DNA from: Mesorhizobium sp. dw_380
GTDB taxonomy: Bacteria > Pseudomonadota > Alphaproteobacteria > Rhizobiales > Rhizobiaceae
Assembly: GCF_018588885.1 (NCBI RefSeq)
Contig: NZ_JAFFIW010000008.1
Coordinates: 178,322-242,321, forward strand
Direction of reading: 5' to 3'
Length of the DNA: 64,000 bases
The notes beneath the pieces were generated by a model that saw only the letters and a program-made list of their open reading frames with translations, did not search any database and had not been told where the DNA came from. The position numbers and the translations under genes are program-made. Positions 1-9,694 of the stretch are shown one piece after another; within the stretch, counting starts at the first letter, position 1; every line of letters starts with the position of its first letter.

Positions 1-887
1 TCGTCACCGGATCCGGCATGCATGCCATCCAGTTGGCGCTCGACGCGCTTGCAGGAGCCGGCGACGAAGTGATCTATTTGTCTCCTGCCTGGCCGAACTT
101 CGACGCGGCCGCCGCGATTGCGGGAGCCGTTCCGGTGGCGGTCACGCTCGATCATTCCGGTAATGGCTGGTCCTGCGACGTCGAGAAGATCGCGGCGGCG
201 ATCACGCCGCGCACCAAGGCGCTGTTCATCAACACGCCGTCGAACCCGACCGGCTGGACCGCCGATCACGAGACCTTGCGGGCGATCCTCGATCTCGCTC
301 GCGCCAAAAACCTTTGGATCATCGCCGACGAGATCTATTCGCTATTCCACTATAGTCATGGCCGCGCGCCATCCTTCCTCGACATCGCGGCAGCGGAAGA
401 CCGCATCCTGTTCGTCAACTCTTTTTCCAAGAATTGGGCGATGACCGGCTGGCGCGTCGGCTGGATCAAGACGCATCCGAGCTTGCAGCAGGTGTTCGAG
501 AACCTGATCCAGTATTCGAATTCGGGTGTCGCCCAGTTCATGCAGCGCGGCGCGGTGGCCGCGCTTGACGAGGGCGATGCCTTCGTCGCCGAACAGGTGG
601 AGCGGGCAAGAAAGGCGCGAGACCTGGTCTGCGGCATTCTCGGCGCCACCGGCCGCGCCCGGTTCACGGTGCCGCAGGGCGCCTTCTATCTGTTCTTCAC
701 CGTCGACGGCATCATCGATTCACGCACGGCCGCCTTCGACATCGTCGACAAGGCCAATGTCGGCCTGGCGCCGGGCACCGCTTTCGGCCCCGGCGGCGAG
801 GCCTTCCTCAGGCTGTGCTTCCATCGCCGCCTCGACCAGCTCGAGGAAGCGGCGCACCGGCTAGCGAAATGGATGAAGAGCGTTTGA
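1..887 (+). CDS. Pyridoxal-phosphate aminotransferase class I/II, 5' truncated
   Basis: The reading frame is open from the first bases of the window, so the N-terminus lies outside; the first ATG at 18 falls within a conserved stretch and is not the start. It is a fold-type I PLP aminotransferase of the aspartate aminotransferase superfamily, transferring an amino group between an amino acid and a 2-oxo acid in the cytoplasm. Visible motifs are NTPSNPTGW (substrate carboxylate region), DEIYS (PLP ring contact) and SFSKNWAMTGWRVGW, whose lysine should form the Schiff base. About 295 residues remain. The substrate cannot be told from the sequence. It converges on hemA with a 27-base gap. Confidence 0.9.
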   Translation, partial: VTGSGMHAIQLALDALAGAGDEVIYLSPAWPNFDAAAAIAGAVPVAVTLDHSGNGWSCDVEKIAAAITPRTKALFINTPSNPTGWTADHETLRAILDLARAKNLWIIADEIYSLFHYSHGRAPSFLDIAAAEDRILFVNSFSKNWAMTGWRVGWIKTHPSLQQVFENLIQYSNSGVAQFMQRGAVAALDEGDAFVAEQVERARKARDLVCGILGATGRARFTVPQGAFYLFFTVDGIIDSRTAAFDIVDKANVGLAPGTAFGPGGEAFLRLCFHRRLDQLEEAAHRLAKWMKSV

Positions 888-914
888 GCGGGCGGCGGCT
901 TTAGCCGCTCCATG

Positions 915-2192
915 TTAGCCGCCCGACTTGGGCACCAGCAGGGGAATGATCCGGTCGCTCTTGGCCACCGATGGCCGTCCTGCCGAACCGTAGGGAATGC
1001 CGAGTGCGTCCCAGGTCTCGACCAGCGCGTCCTGCAATTCGGCGATCAGCGCGTCCGAATGGAACGGCGTCGGCGTGATGCGCAGCCGCTCCGTGCCGCG
1101 CGGCACGGTCGGGTAGTTGATCGGCTGGATGTAGATGCCGTGCACGCCAAGCAGGCGGTCGCTCGCCATCTTGCAGAGTTCCGGGTCGCCAACCAGCACC
1201 GGCACGATATGGGTGGGCGATTCCATCACCGGCAGGCCGGCGGCCGACAAGATCTGCTTGGTCCGGCTCGCTTGCTGCTGCTGGGCGTCGCGCTCGGCCT
1301 GCGAGCGCTTGAGATGGCGGATCGAGGTGGTGGCAGCGGCGGCGATCGCCGGCGGCAGCGCGGTGGTGAAGATGAAGCCCGGTGCGTAAGACCGCACCGC
1401 GTCGATGACCGCACTGGTGCCGGTGATATAGCCGCCCAGCGTGCCGAACGCCTTGGCCAGCGTGCCTTCGATGATGTCGATGCGGTCGGCGAGGCCCTCG
1501 CGCTCGGTGATGCCGCCGCCGCGCGGTCCGTACATGCCGACGGCATGGACCTCGTCGATATAGGTCATGGCGTTGTAGCGCTCGGCGAGTTCGACGATCT
1601 CTCTGATCGGCGCGATGTCGCCATCCATCGAATAGACGCTTTCGAAGACGATCAGCTTGGCGCGTTCGCGGCCGGCCGCCTGCAGCAGGCTTTCCAGATG
1701 GGCGACGTCATTGTGGCGGAAGATTTTCTTCTCGGCGCCCGAGCGCCGCACGCCTTCGATCATCGAGGCATGGTTCAGCTCGTCCGAAATGATCAGGCAA
1801 TTGGGCAAAAGCCGCGCAATGGTCGAGATCGAGGCTTCGTTGGAGACGAAGCCGGAGGTGAAGACGAGGCCCGCTTCCTTGCCGTGCAGATCGGCAAGCT
1901 CATGCTCGAGCTCGACCAGCGGGTTCGAGGTGCCGGAAATGTTGCGGGTGCCGCCGGCGCCCGAACCCATCCGGCCGGCCGCGTTCTGGAACGCGGCGAT
2001 GACGTCGGGATGCTGGCCCATGCCGAGATAATCGTTGGAGCACCAGACGGTGATTTCCTCGGCGCGGCCATTGGCGCGCCAGATGGCGCGCGGAAACTTG
2101 CCCGCGATGCGCTCAAGGTCGGCGAAGACACGATAGCGACGCTCCGCATGGAGCTGGTCGATCGCTTCTTCGAAGAACCGCTGGTAGTTCAT
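915..2192 (-). CDS. hemA: 5-aminolevulinate synthase (ALAS)
   Basis: This enzyme condenses glycine with succinyl-CoA to give 5-aminolevulinate, the first step of haem synthesis in alphaproteobacteria (Shemin pathway). It has 425 residues, close to the usual size of about 405. Seen in the sequence: CSNDYLGMG near residue 51, the glycine-rich [12 protein letters not shown] near 76-87, [10 protein letters not shown] near 213-222, and [14 protein letters not shown], in which Lys247 is the expected PLP-binding lysine. The ATG start at 2192 begins with the typical [11 protein letters not shown]. It stands alone, divergent from galE, so the 278 bases between them probably hold both promoters. Confidence 0.97.
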   Translation of the reverse strand: MNYQRFFEEAIDQLHAERRYRVFADLERIAGKFPRAIWRANGRAEEITVWCSNDYLGMGQHPDVIAAFQNAAGRMGSGAGGTRNISGTSNPLVELEHELADLHGKEAGLVFTSGFVSNEASISTIARLLPNCLIISDELNHASMIEGVRRSGAEKKIFRHNDVAHLESLLQAAGRERAKLIVFESVYSMDGDIAPIREIVELAERYNAMTYIDEVHAVGMYGPRGGGITEREGLADRIDIIEGTLAKAFGTLGGYITGTSAVIDAVRSYAPGFIFTTALPPAIAAAATTSIRHLKRSQAERDAQQQQASRTKQILSAAGLPVMESPTHIVPVLVGDPELCKMASDRLLGVHGIYIQPINYPTVPRGTERLRITPTPFHSDALIAELQDALVETWDALGIPYGSAGRPSVAKSDRIIPLLVPKSGG

Positions 2193-2470
2193 GTCGGCTT
2201 CCCAATTTTGCGCGGGATCATAATCATTGCCCTATTGGTCGTCCACCGGGCCATTTTGGTCAAAATGCCACGCCCCGCACCTGTTTCTAACGGTGGCGGA
2301 TCGTGGCCTATTCCCACTTCACGATACGCTCTGTGGATCACTTTTGTTTCAGCACGATGCCACATCACGTGAACGCCGGTAACCAGGGTTGTAATGGCCC
2401 AGCGGCGAGGTTTCCAGTAAGGCGGGGGTGAGACAGTTTCCGATAAATCTTGGAAAAAGCGAGGACGTGC

Positions 2471-3466
2471 ATGACGGTTCTAGTGACAGGCGGCGCCGGC
2501 TATATCGGCAGCCATATGGTCTGGGAATTGCTGGATGCGGGCGAGAGCGTGGTCGTTCTCGACCGCCTGTCCACCGGCTTCGAATGGGCGGTGGCGCCGG
2601 AGGCAAGGCTGGTCGTCGGCGATGTCGCCGACAAGGAATTGGTCGGCGGCGTCATCAGGGACAATCATGTCGACGCGATCATCCATTTCGCCGGCTCCAT
2701 CGTGGTTCCGGAATCGGTAGCCGACCCGCTCGGCTACTACGAGAACAACACCTGCAAGACCCGCACGCTGATCGAGACCGCGGTGCGCGAGGGCGTGCCC
2801 AATTTCATCTTTTCCTCGACCGCCGCCGTCTATGGCGGCGCCGGGCTGGAGCCGGTACGCGAAGATGCCCGCCTGGCACCCGAATCGCCCTATGGCCTGT
2901 CCAAGCTGATGAGCGAATGGATGCTGCGCGATGCCGCGATCGCGCACGGACTTCGCTACACCGCCCTGCGCTATTTCAACGTCGCCGGCGCCGATCCGAA
3001 GGGCCGTACCGGCCAGTCGACGCCGGGCGCCACCCATCTGATCAAGGTTGCCTGCGAGACGGCGCTCGGCAAGCGCCCGTTCATGCAGGTGTTCGGCACC
3101 GATTACCCGACGCCGGACGGGACCTGCATGCGCGACTACATCCATGTCAGCGACCTGGCGGCGGCGCATCGCCTCGCCCTGCAACGGCTGCGCGCCGGCG
3201 GCGCCAGCCTCGTCGCCAATTGCGGCTACAGCCATGGCTATTCGGTGCTCGAGGTCATCGACAGCGTGCGGCGCGCCTTCGGTCATGACTTCGAGGTCAA
3301 GATGGGCGACCGGCGTCCCGGCGATGCGGCGGCGGTGGTCGCCAATTCGGATCTCGCTCGCGCCGAACTCGGCTGGACCCCGCAGCGCGACGATCTCGAC
3401 CAGATCGTTGCCGATGCGCTGGCCTGGGAACGCATCCTGACCGGCAAGAACTCCGCGCGCGGCTGA
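2471..3466 (+). CDS. galE: UDP-glucose 4-epimerase
   Basis: This NAD-dependent enzyme of the extended short-chain dehydrogenase family interconverts UDP-glucose and UDP-galactose, serving galactose use and exopolysaccharide or LPS precursor supply. The nucleotide-binding motif GGAGYIG lies at residues 7-13 and the catalytic pair is Tyr141 and Lys145 in SPYGLSKLM. YFNVAGADP near residue 174 is typical of GalE. The frame extends to a TTG at 2450, but the ATG at 2471, preceded by GAGG at 2461-2464, puts the start directly before the Rossmann strand (MTVLVTGGAG), giving 331 residues. No other galactose gene is adjacent. Confidence 0.93.
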   Translation: MTVLVTGGAGYIGSHMVWELLDAGESVVVLDRLSTGFEWAVAPEARLVVGDVADKELVGGVIRDNHVDAIIHFAGSIVVPESVADPLGYYENNTCKTRTLIETAVREGVPNFIFSSTAAVYGGAGLEPVREDARLAPESPYGLSKLMSEWMLRDAAIAHGLRYTALRYFNVAGADPKGRTGQSTPGATHLIKVACETALGKRPFMQVFGTDYPTPDGTCMRDYIHVSDLAAAHRLALQRLRAGGASLVANCGYSHGYSVLEVIDSVRRAFGHDFEVKMGDRRPGDAAAVVANSDLARAELGWTPQRDDLDQIVADALAWERILTGKNSARG

Positions 3467-3569
3467 GCGGGGTTACCCGAGGGCTCGCAAGGCGTGCGGC
3501 GAAGCGCTATGGAAGGCGTTCGCGGTGAAGCGTGAAGGCGCTGGCCGCGGAGAGCTTTTGGGGGATGGC

Positions 3570-4820
3570 ATGAAGATAACGGTGCTCGGGGCCGGCGTTG
3601 TCGGAACGGCGGCCGCCTATTATCTGGCCGCGGACGGCCATGAGGTCACCGTGATCGAGCGCCATGCGGCGCCGGCGCGCGGCACCAGCCAGTCGAATGC
3701 CGGCCTGGTGTCGCCGGGCGACGCCACCGCCTGGGCCTCGCCGGCGGCGCTGAAGACCTTTTTGCGCGGGCTCTACAATCATGATCTCGGCATTAAGGTG
3801 CGGCTGCGCTTCGATCCTTATTTCCTTGCCTGGAGTTTGCGCTTCCTGCGTCAGTGCACGAAAGAGCGCCTGCGCGCCAACAGCCAGGTCAAGCTGCGCC
3901 TGGCACTTTATTCGCGCGACTGCATCAACGCCATCTCCGCCGACACCGGCATTCATTATGACGAGCGCAAGAAGGGCATCCTCTATTTCTTCCGCTCGCA
4001 GCACAGCCTCGACACCGGCACCGACAATTACCGCTATCTGGCCGAGCATGGCTTGCCGATCGAGATCGTCGGCCGCGACCGGCTGGTCGAGCTTGAACCG
4101 GGCCTTGCCGGCGTGAGGGAAAAGATTGCCGGCGGCGTCTATTCGCCGATCGACCAGACCGGTGACTCCCGTCAGTTCGTCGAAAGGCTCGCCGCTCAAG
4201 CCGCCGAAAAGCTCGGTGTGAAGTTCCTCTACGGCACGACGGTCGAGGGCCTCGACATCGAGGGCGACCGGGTGCGCGCGGTAATGACCTCGGCCGGACC
4301 GATTGCCGGCGATGCCGTGGTCATCTCGATGGGGCCGGAAAGCGGCCTGCTCGGCCGCCGCTACGGAATCGACCTGCCCGTCTACCCGGTGAAGGGTTAC
4401 ACCGCGACTATACCCCTGGAGGATGAGAGCAAGGGGCCAACCATGGGCGGCGCCGACGAGGACCAGCTGATCGCCTATTCCAGGCTGGGCAACCGGCTGC
4501 GGCTCGCTTCGACCGCCGAATTCACCGGCTTCGACCGCACGCATAGGCCGAGCGACTTCGCCGCCATGTTCAGAACCGGCAAGGATCTGTTCCCCGGTGC
4601 CTTCGACGAGAAGAAAGCCGAACTCTGGGCCGGCCTGCGGCCGATGATGCCGAACTCCGTGCCGGTCATCGGCCAGGCGCGCTACAAAAACCTCTATCTC
4701 GACACCGGCCATGGCCATGTCGGCTGGACCATGGCCTGCGGCTCGGGAAAATTCCTCGCCGACCTCGTCGCCGGGCGAAAGCCGGAGATCGATCCGCAAG
4801 GGCTGGTCTACGTCAACTGA
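3570..4820 (+). CDS. dadA: D-amino-acid dehydrogenase small subunit (DadA family)
   Basis: This FAD-dependent oxidoreductase should deaminate D-amino acids, such as D-alanine, to 2-oxo acids and pass electrons to the respiratory chain. The FAD-binding motif GAGVVGTAAAYYLA lies at residues 7-20, TSQSNAGLVSPGDATAWASP follows as is typical of DadA, and the C-terminal GHGHVGWTMACGSGKFLADL is the second FAD contact. With the ATG at 3570 it has 416 residues, the usual family length; the frame runs on to a GTG at 3525 without homology. A PLP racemase-domain gene follows at 5182, separated by a convergent small gene, so a shared role in D-amino acid metabolism is possible but inferred. Confidence 0.9.
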   Translation: MKITVLGAGVVGTAAAYYLAADGHEVTVIERHAAPARGTSQSNAGLVSPGDATAWASPAALKTFLRGLYNHDLGIKVRLRFDPYFLAWSLRFLRQCTKERLRANSQVKLRLALYSRDCINAISADTGIHYDERKKGILYFFRSQHSLDTGTDNYRYLAEHGLPIEIVGRDRLVELEPGLAGVREKIAGGVYSPIDQTGDSRQFVERLAAQAAEKLGVKFLYGTTVEGLDIEGDRVRAVMTSAGPIAGDAVVISMGPESGLLGRRYGIDLPVYPVKGYTATIPLEDESKGPTMGGADEDQLIAYSRLGNRLRLASTAEFTGFDRTHRPSDFAAMFRTGKDLFPGAFDEKKAELWAGLRPMMPNSVPVIGQARYKNLYLDTGHGHVGWTMACGSGKFLADLVAGRKPEIDPQGLVYVN

Positions 4821-4827
4821 AGGAGCA

Positions 4828-5091
4828 CTAATCGTCGTGTTGGCACCGAGTCCATTCGCCCTGCACCCATTCGGCAAGCCATCCGCGCTCAAGCTGGCCG
4901 ATCTGTGCCAGGTTGTCCTGCCTGGCGGTCAGATGGCTGAGACCGACGACCTCGAAATCCCCGCAGTCTGCGGGGTGATCATGTTCGCCGCACGTCAGTT
5001 GCCACTCACCATCGGAATGATGAATGACCAGCGTCACTGGCCTCTCCGATCGAAAGACGTGCCCACATACAATTGCTCTGGTTTCCGACAT
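4828..5091 (-). CDS. Small conserved hypothetical protein
   Basis: This 87-residue protein has the composition of a conserved cytoplasmic family rather than a chance frame. It has an N-terminal cysteine and histidine (IVCGHVF), a central HHSDGEWQLTCGEHDH segment and an FEVVGLSHL motif. Cysteines and histidines occur near both ends, so metal binding is conceivable. Similar short proteins with a CGH...DG-W-CG layout are found in many proteobacteria; their function is unknown to me. It converges on dadA with only 7 bases between the stops and diverges from the racemase fusion gene at 5182 across 90 bases. Confidence 0.7.
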   Translation of the reverse strand: MSETRAIVCGHVFRSERPVTLVIHHSDGEWQLTCGEHDHPADCGDFEVVGLSHLTARQDNLAQIGQLERGWLAEWVQGEWTRCQHDD

Positions 5092-5143
5092 CGAGACCCG
5101 TCACTGCACCAGTTTGACAAATATTTGACGACGATATGGACGA

Positions 5144-5164
5144 TGCATCCGACTGACAGATGCA
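5144..5164. promoter_or_regulatory. Inverted repeat in divergent promoter region
   Basis: TGCATC at 5144-5149 and GATGCA at 5159-5164 form a perfect 6-bp inverted repeat with a 9-base centre. It lies just upstream of the racemase fusion gene (start 5182) and between it and the divergent small gene. TTGAC-like elements lie upstream at about 5113 and 5125. It could be an operator or an mRNA leader hairpin; no regulator is assigned. Confidence 0.35.
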
Positions 5165-5181
5165 GCAACCCTGAGTGAAAA

Positions 5182-7008
5182 ATGTCCGGTCCGCAAGTCG
5201 CCATCGACCTTGGCCGCATCGAGCGCAACGCCCGCACTATCGTCGACCGCTGCGGCCTGTCGGGCATCAAGGTGTTTGGCGTCACCAAGGGTACTTGCGG
5301 CATGCCGCAGGTGGCGCGCGCCATGCTGCGCGGCGGTGTCACCGGCATCGCCGAATCGCGCTTCGAGAACATCCGCCGGCTGCGCGACAGCGGCATCAAC
5401 GCGCCGATCATGCTGCTGCGCAGCCCGCCGATGGCGCGTGTCGAGGAAGTGGTGCGCACCGTCGACATCAGCCTGCAGTCGGAACTGGCCACCATTCGCG
5501 AAATCGCCCGCATCGCCGAGCGCATGGGCCGCGTCCACGACATCATGCTGATGATCGATCTCGGCGATCTCCGGGAAGGTATCTGGCCGAACGACCTGAT
5601 CCCCACGGTCGAGCAGATCCTGGCACTCAAGGGCGTCCGCATTGCCGGCATCGGCACCAATCTCGGCTGCTTCGGCGCCATCATGCCGACGCCGGAAAAC
5701 CTTGGACAGCTCGTCGCCCATGCCTACAAGACCGAGCGTCTGTCCGGCAAAAGCCTCGACTGGATCTCGGGTGGCGCCTCGTCGTCGCTGCCGCTGCTGC
5801 TCGACGGCAAGCTGCCCGCCGGCATCAACAATCTCAGGGTCGGCGAGGCGATCCTGCAAGGCGGCGTCGAGACCTTCCGCGATGCGCCATGGGCTGAACT
5901 CGAACCGGATGCCTGCCGGCTGACCAGCGATATCATCGAGGTCAAGCTCAAGCCGTCACGGCCGATCGGCGAGTCCGGCTACGACGCTTTCGGCAACCAG
6001 CCGGTCTTCCCGGACGAGGGCGACAGGCTGCGCGCCATCGCCAATATTGGCCGCGAGGACGTGCTGGTCGAAGGGCTTACGCCGATCGCCAAGGGGGTGC
6101 GGGTGCTCGGCGCCTCCAGCGACCATCTCCTGCTCGACGTTCAGGACGCCGATCCGCCGCCCGCCGTCGGCGATCGCGTCGCCTTCCGCATGAGCTATGG
6201 CGCCATGCTGCTGGCGATGACCTCGGAATATGTCGAAAAAGCCCCGATGCACGACGTCGCGGATTTTTCCGGCCGCAAGATGGTATCAATCTCGGCAGAA
6301 CGGGAAGCCACTGGCATCCTGGCCCGGGAGGGCACAGGCGCGCGGCTGGAGGCGATGGGTTTCGACGTCGTCGAACTGGCCGATATTGAGCGGCCGCCCT
6401 CGGGACTGATCCGGCTCGCCGCCGGCGCCGACCGCCGCATCGCGCACAAGGCGCTGACCGCAACGGCGCGCGCGACCCATTCCTTCGGCCTGATCTGGAT
6501 CGATTCCATCGCCGCCCTGCTGCCCGAGGATGAGGACGGCATCGACCTGCCGGAGGGCTCGGTGCTGGCACGCAGCCTCGGCCTCGACCACAAGGCGGGC
6601 GCGCTGCAGCCGCAGCTGTCGCCGGAAAATGTCGTCATTGTCGGCCTGCGCCATGCTGATCCGGCCGAGGCGAGGGTGCTGAAGGATTCGCGTGTCTCGG
6701 CCTTCACCATGACCGACATTGACGCCATGGGCATGCGCGACCTGATGCATGAGGCGATCCGCATCGCCACTTCGGGCACGCAAGGTTTTCACGTCAGCTA
6801 TTCGCCGACAGCCACCGAATTCGCCGGCTGGGCAGCCGGCTCAGGCGGGCTGACGGTACGCGAAACGCACCAGGCGATGGAGGCGATCGCGCTCTCCGGC
6901 GGTCTGCTGTCGATGGATGTCTCGGGCCTGACCGCGGATCTTGAGCCTCGGATCGGTACCGACTTGATCAACTTTGTCATGTCGGCCTTCGGCAAGCGGA
7001 TCCTCTGA
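5182..7008 (+). CDS. PLP racemase-domain / arginase-like-domain fusion protein
   Basis: This 608-residue protein has two parts. Residues 1-355 resemble the alanine racemase-type PLP barrel of the ornithine racemase (Orr)/YhfX group: Lys36 in FGVTKGTCG is the expected PLP lysine, followed by GIAESRFENIRRL and SGGASSSLP for cofactor phosphate. Residues 365-608 follow the arginase/agmatinase fold, with NVVIVGLRHADPAE (483-496), FTMTDIDAMGM (508-518) and GGLTVRET (555-562). The metal motifs are lost: GGDHS is replaced by AAGADRR, DAHxD by DSIAA (441-445) and SFDVD by SYSPT (539-543). The racemase half may act on an amino acid such as ornithine; the second half is probably non-catalytic and may bind a ligand or hold an oligomer together. 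dadA lies just upstream. It is a single frame with no frameshift. Confidence 0.8.
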   Translation: MSGPQVAIDLGRIERNARTIVDRCGLSGIKVFGVTKGTCGMPQVARAMLRGGVTGIAESRFENIRRLRDSGINAPIMLLRSPPMARVEEVVRTVDISLQSELATIREIARIAERMGRVHDIMLMIDLGDLREGIWPNDLIPTVEQILALKGVRIAGIGTNLGCFGAIMPTPENLGQLVAHAYKTERLSGKSLDWISGGASSSLPLLLDGKLPAGINNLRVGEAILQGGVETFRDAPWAELEPDACRLTSDIIEVKLKPSRPIGESGYDAFGNQPVFPDEGDRLRAIANIGREDVLVEGLTPIAKGVRVLGASSDHLLLDVQDADPPPAVGDRVAFRMSYGAMLLAMTSEYVEKAPMHDVADFSGRKMVSISAEREATGILAREGTGARLEAMGFDVVELADIERPPSGLIRLAAGADRRIAHKALTATARATHSFGLIWIDSIAALLPEDEDGIDLPEGSVLARSLGLDHKAGALQPQLSPENVVIVGLRHADPAEARVLKDSRVSAFTMTDIDAMGMRDLMHEAIRIATSGTQGFHVSYSPTATEFAGWAAGSGGLTVRETHQAMEAIALSGGLLSMDVSGLTADLEPRIGTDLINFVMSAFGKRIL

Positions 7009-8385
7009 TCAGCCCTGCGCTTCGATCGCCACGCTCCAGGCGCTGGCATAGTCCGCCCAGGCCCCGTCGGTCGGCGGTTCAACGCGCTCGCCCTTGCCGT
7101 GCGCCGAGACCTGATCCGATGCGAGGAGTGCGGCGCCGATGCTGGTGCCGGTGGCGGCCTCCGAGGCGACGACGGCACGTGCGGTCGCTGCTGCCAGCAT
7201 GCCGACAAACAAACGGTTGCGGGCGAAAGGCCCTTCGACAATGGTCGGGCCGTCGGCGCCGATCAGGTCGAGGCAGATCGCCGTCATCAGCGCCAGATAG
7301 AACGAGACGGCGGCAAAGCGCTGGCCGTCGTTGATGCCGTCGTCGTCAAGCCATGTCGCGGCATGGTGCGGAAACGGTCCCGACCCGCGCTGGGTCGAGG
7401 GCAGCAGCATTGTCTTTCGCGTCAGTACGGTACTGATGTCGTCTTCGGTCCAGTTCTCCGGCTGGCCTTCTGTCAGCAACGAAAATTCGCGGCCACCCAT
7501 GAAGCGGGCCGAGGGAACGGGATCACCGAGCGCGTTGACATTGACCAACGTGTCGCGCGCCGGGTCGAGCGTGACCGCCTTACCGCCGACCGCCATCGAC
7601 ACCACCCAGGTGCCGGTCGAGACGACCGAGAAGGGTGGCGCGTCGGACAGGAGATGCGGCAGCAGCGAGGCGTTGGAATCGTGCAGCCCGCAAAAGACAG
7701 GGATTCGCGGATCGAGGCCTGTGTGCGCCGCAAGCGCGGGCAGGATCGGGCCAAGGCGGTCCCTGGCCGGCCGCACCGGCGCCATCAGGCCGCGCCATTC
7801 CATATCGTCGACCAGCGATGAGAAATCCGCTTTCCACGGGTCCCACAGATCGGTGTGGCAGCCGAGCGAGGTCACCTCGTTGGCGGTGACCCCGGTCAGG
7901 CGCAGCGCCCAGTATTGCGGGTACATCAGCATCGCGGCGGCCTTGGCGAACTCCATCGGGAAGCTCTTCTGCTGCCAGAAGAACTGCGCGCCGAGATTGA
8001 GGCCGAGCGGCAGGCGCGGCGTGCCGGTCTCGGCAAAGGGCGGCCGGATTGCGTCATAGTCCGCCGCCAGCCTGTCGGGGCCATCGAACTCATAGTCGAG
8101 CACCGGCAGCACCAGTTCGCCCGCGGCATCGACCAGCGCGCCCGTCGCGCCGTGGGTGGTGATCGATATGGCGTCGATGCGCTGTTCGCGGTTGAGGCCG
8201 GCAAGACTATCGAGGATGAACGCCCACAGTCCCTCGACATCGTGATGCGGGTAGGGCGCCTGCCGCACCGGCGCATTCGCCATGCGGCGCAGCGCAACCT
8301 CGCTCAGCGTCAAGAGGTCGACCAGCGCCACCTTGGCGTTGGTCTTGCCGATGTCGATGACGGCAATGTGGCGCGGGGCACTCAT
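7009..8385 (-). CDS. rhaK: Rhamnose/rhamnulose kinase, FGGY family
   Basis: This sugar kinase of the FGGY family phosphorylates the rhamnose catabolic intermediate in the cytoplasm. The N-terminal phosphate loop reads [13 protein letters not shown], and [10 protein letters not shown] and [13 protein letters not shown] follow as in FGGY kinases. The ATG at 8385 overlaps the rhaU stop by 4 bases (ATGA), which decides the start over the longer frame to 8529, and gives 458 residues. It is the last gene of the minus-strand rhaRSTPQUK operon, an order established in Rhizobium leguminosarum, where RhaK is also needed for transporter activity. The next gene, at 7008, converges on it with no gap. Confidence 0.92.
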   Translation of the reverse strand: MSAPRHIAVIDIGKTNAKVALVDLLTLSEVALRRMANAPVRQAPYPHHDVEGLWAFILDSLAGLNREQRIDAISITTHGATGALVDAAGELVLPVLDYEFDGPDRLAADYDAIRPPFAETGTPRLPLGLNLGAQFFWQQKSFPMEFAKAAAMLMYPQYWALRLTGVTANEVTSLGCHTDLWDPWKADFSSLVDDMEWRGLMAPVRPARDRLGPILPALAAHTGLDPRIPVFCGLHDSNASLLPHLLSDAPPFSVVSTGTWVVSMAVGGKAVTLDPARDTLVNVNALGDPVPSARFMGGREFSLLTEGQPENWTEDDISTVLTRKTMLLPSTQRGSGPFPHHAATWLDDDGINDGQRFAAVSFYLALMTAICLDLIGADGPTIVEGPFARNRLFVGMLAAATARAVVASEAATGTSIGAALLASDQVSAHGKGERVEPPTDGAWADYASAWSVAIEAQG

Positions 8386-8699
8386 GCCATGTGGAACACG
8401 GTTTCCAGCGGCTCGGCCACCGGCTCGTTGTCCGGCTTGGTCTCCATAAGGTCGGCCATGTCTGCCCACCAGCGCTGCATCACCGGATGCCCCGGCAATT
8501 CGTCCATGCCGTGGTCGTCGCGCCGCCACAGCACGCCAAACAGGATGTTGGTTTCCGCATCGAGATGGATCGAGTAGTCGGACACGCCGGCCTGCTTAAG
8601 CAGCGCGACCAGAGAAGGCCAGATCTCGTCGTGGCGATTCTTGTACTCGGCTTTCATGCCGGGCCTGAGCTTCATCCTGAATGCGTATTTCTCTGCCAT
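8382..8699 (-). CDS. rhaU: L-rhamnose mutarotase
   Basis: This 105-residue protein belongs to the RhaM/RhaU family, which interconverts the alpha and beta anomers of L-rhamnose after uptake. Conserved residues seen are Tyr19 and His23 in [22 protein letters not shown], and the tryptophan pair in [12 protein letters not shown]. Both ends overlap their neighbours by ATGA or TCA junctions of 3-4 bases, so it is translationally coupled to rhaQ upstream and rhaK downstream. Length matches the family (104 in E. coli). Confidence 0.95.
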   Translation of the reverse strand: MAEKYAFRMKLRPGMKAEYKNRHDEIWPSLVALLKQAGVSDYSIHLDAETNILFGVLWRRDDHGMDELPGHPVMQRWWADMADLMETKPDNEPVAEPLETVFHMA

Positions 8700-9694
8700 C
8701 AGCGTCCTCCGCGCAGCCGTCGCCAGACGATCGGCAGGGCGATGACAATGATCAGCAGCAGGCCGATGAAGATCGACATGACGATGCCGGGCACGTTGAG
8801 CAGGCCGAGCCCGAAGGTCACCAGCCCCATGATGAAGGCGGCGAGCACGACGCCGACAATGCTGCCGGCACCGCCCAAAATGCTGACGCCGCCGAGCACC
8901 ACCATGGTGATGACTTCCAGCTCGTAGCCCTGCGCGATCGACGGCCGCGTCGAGCCCAGCCGCGAGGTGATCAGCACCGAGGCGATGCCCGACATCAGCC
9001 CGGTCAGGCAGAACAGGATGAATTTGATGCGGCCGACGCGCACGCCGGAAAACTGTGCAGCGACCGGATTGTTGCCGATGGCAAAGACACGGCGGCCGAA
9101 ACTCGTGCGATGCAGCAGGAACCAGTAGACGACGGCCGCGACGAGGAAGAGCACCAGTTCGAACGACACCACCCACCAGACATAGCCTTGGCCGAAGAAA
9201 GCGAAGCTTTCGGGATAGCCCTTATAGGCTTGGTCGCCGAGGATGATGAAGGCGGTGCCGCGAAACAGGCTCATCGTGCCGATTGTGACGACGATGGAGG
9301 GCAGGCCAAGCCTTGTCACCAGCAGCCCGTTGAAGGCACCGCAGCCGAGCCCGACGACGATGCCGATCAGCACCAGCACCGGCGTGCCGGCGCCGGCCTG
9401 CACGGCCATACCCATCATGGTCGAGGCCAGCGCGATGATCGCGGCCACCGACAGGTCGATCTCGCCCGATATGATCAGCAGCGCCATGGCAAAGGCGATC
9501 AGACCCTTCTCGGTGAAATTGAAGGTCAGGTCTGACAGCGAATAGGGGTCGAGGAAATAGGGAGAAGCGAAGCTGTTGATGGCGAAGATAGCGATAGCCA
9601 CCACGACCAGCAGCGCTTCCCAGGAAAAGATCGCCGAAGAGAGCGGCTTGTCGAGCCGGTCGGGGATACGGCGCGGGGCTGGGATGTCGGTCAT
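8699..9694 (-). CDS. rhaQ: Rhamnose ABC transporter permease
   Basis: This inner-membrane permease of the ribose/rhamnose type (BPD_transp_2) has 331 residues and about eight to ten hydrophobic segments. The family signature region is GIDL-like ([17 protein letters not shown]), and [15 protein letters not shown] and [14 protein letters not shown] are typical. The frame extends to 10000, but the start is the ATG at 9694, which overlaps the rhaP stop by 4 bases. It should pair with RhaP to form the membrane channel driven by RhaT. Confidence 0.93.
   Translation of the reverse strand: MTDIPAPRRIPDRLDKPLSSAIFSWEALLVVVAIAIFAINSFASPYFLDPYSLSDLTFNFTEKGLIAFAMALLIISGEIDLSVAAIIALASTMMGMAVQAGAGTPVLVLIGIVVGLGCGAFNGLLVTRLGLPSIVVTIGTMSLFRGTAFIILGDQAYKGYPESFAFFGQGYVWWVVSFELVLFLVAAVVYWFLLHRTSFGRRVFAIGNNPVAAQFSGVRVGRIKFILFCLTGLMSGIASVLITSRLGSTRPSIAQGYELEVITMVVLGGVSILGGAGSIVGVVLAAFIMGLVTFGLGLLNVPGIVMSIFIGLLLIIVIALPIVWRRLRGGR

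Noticed and set aside
912..2372. 486-codon plus-strand open frame
   Set aside because: It is antisense to hemA, rich in Arg, Gly and Asp, and has no family character; a shadow of high G+C coding.
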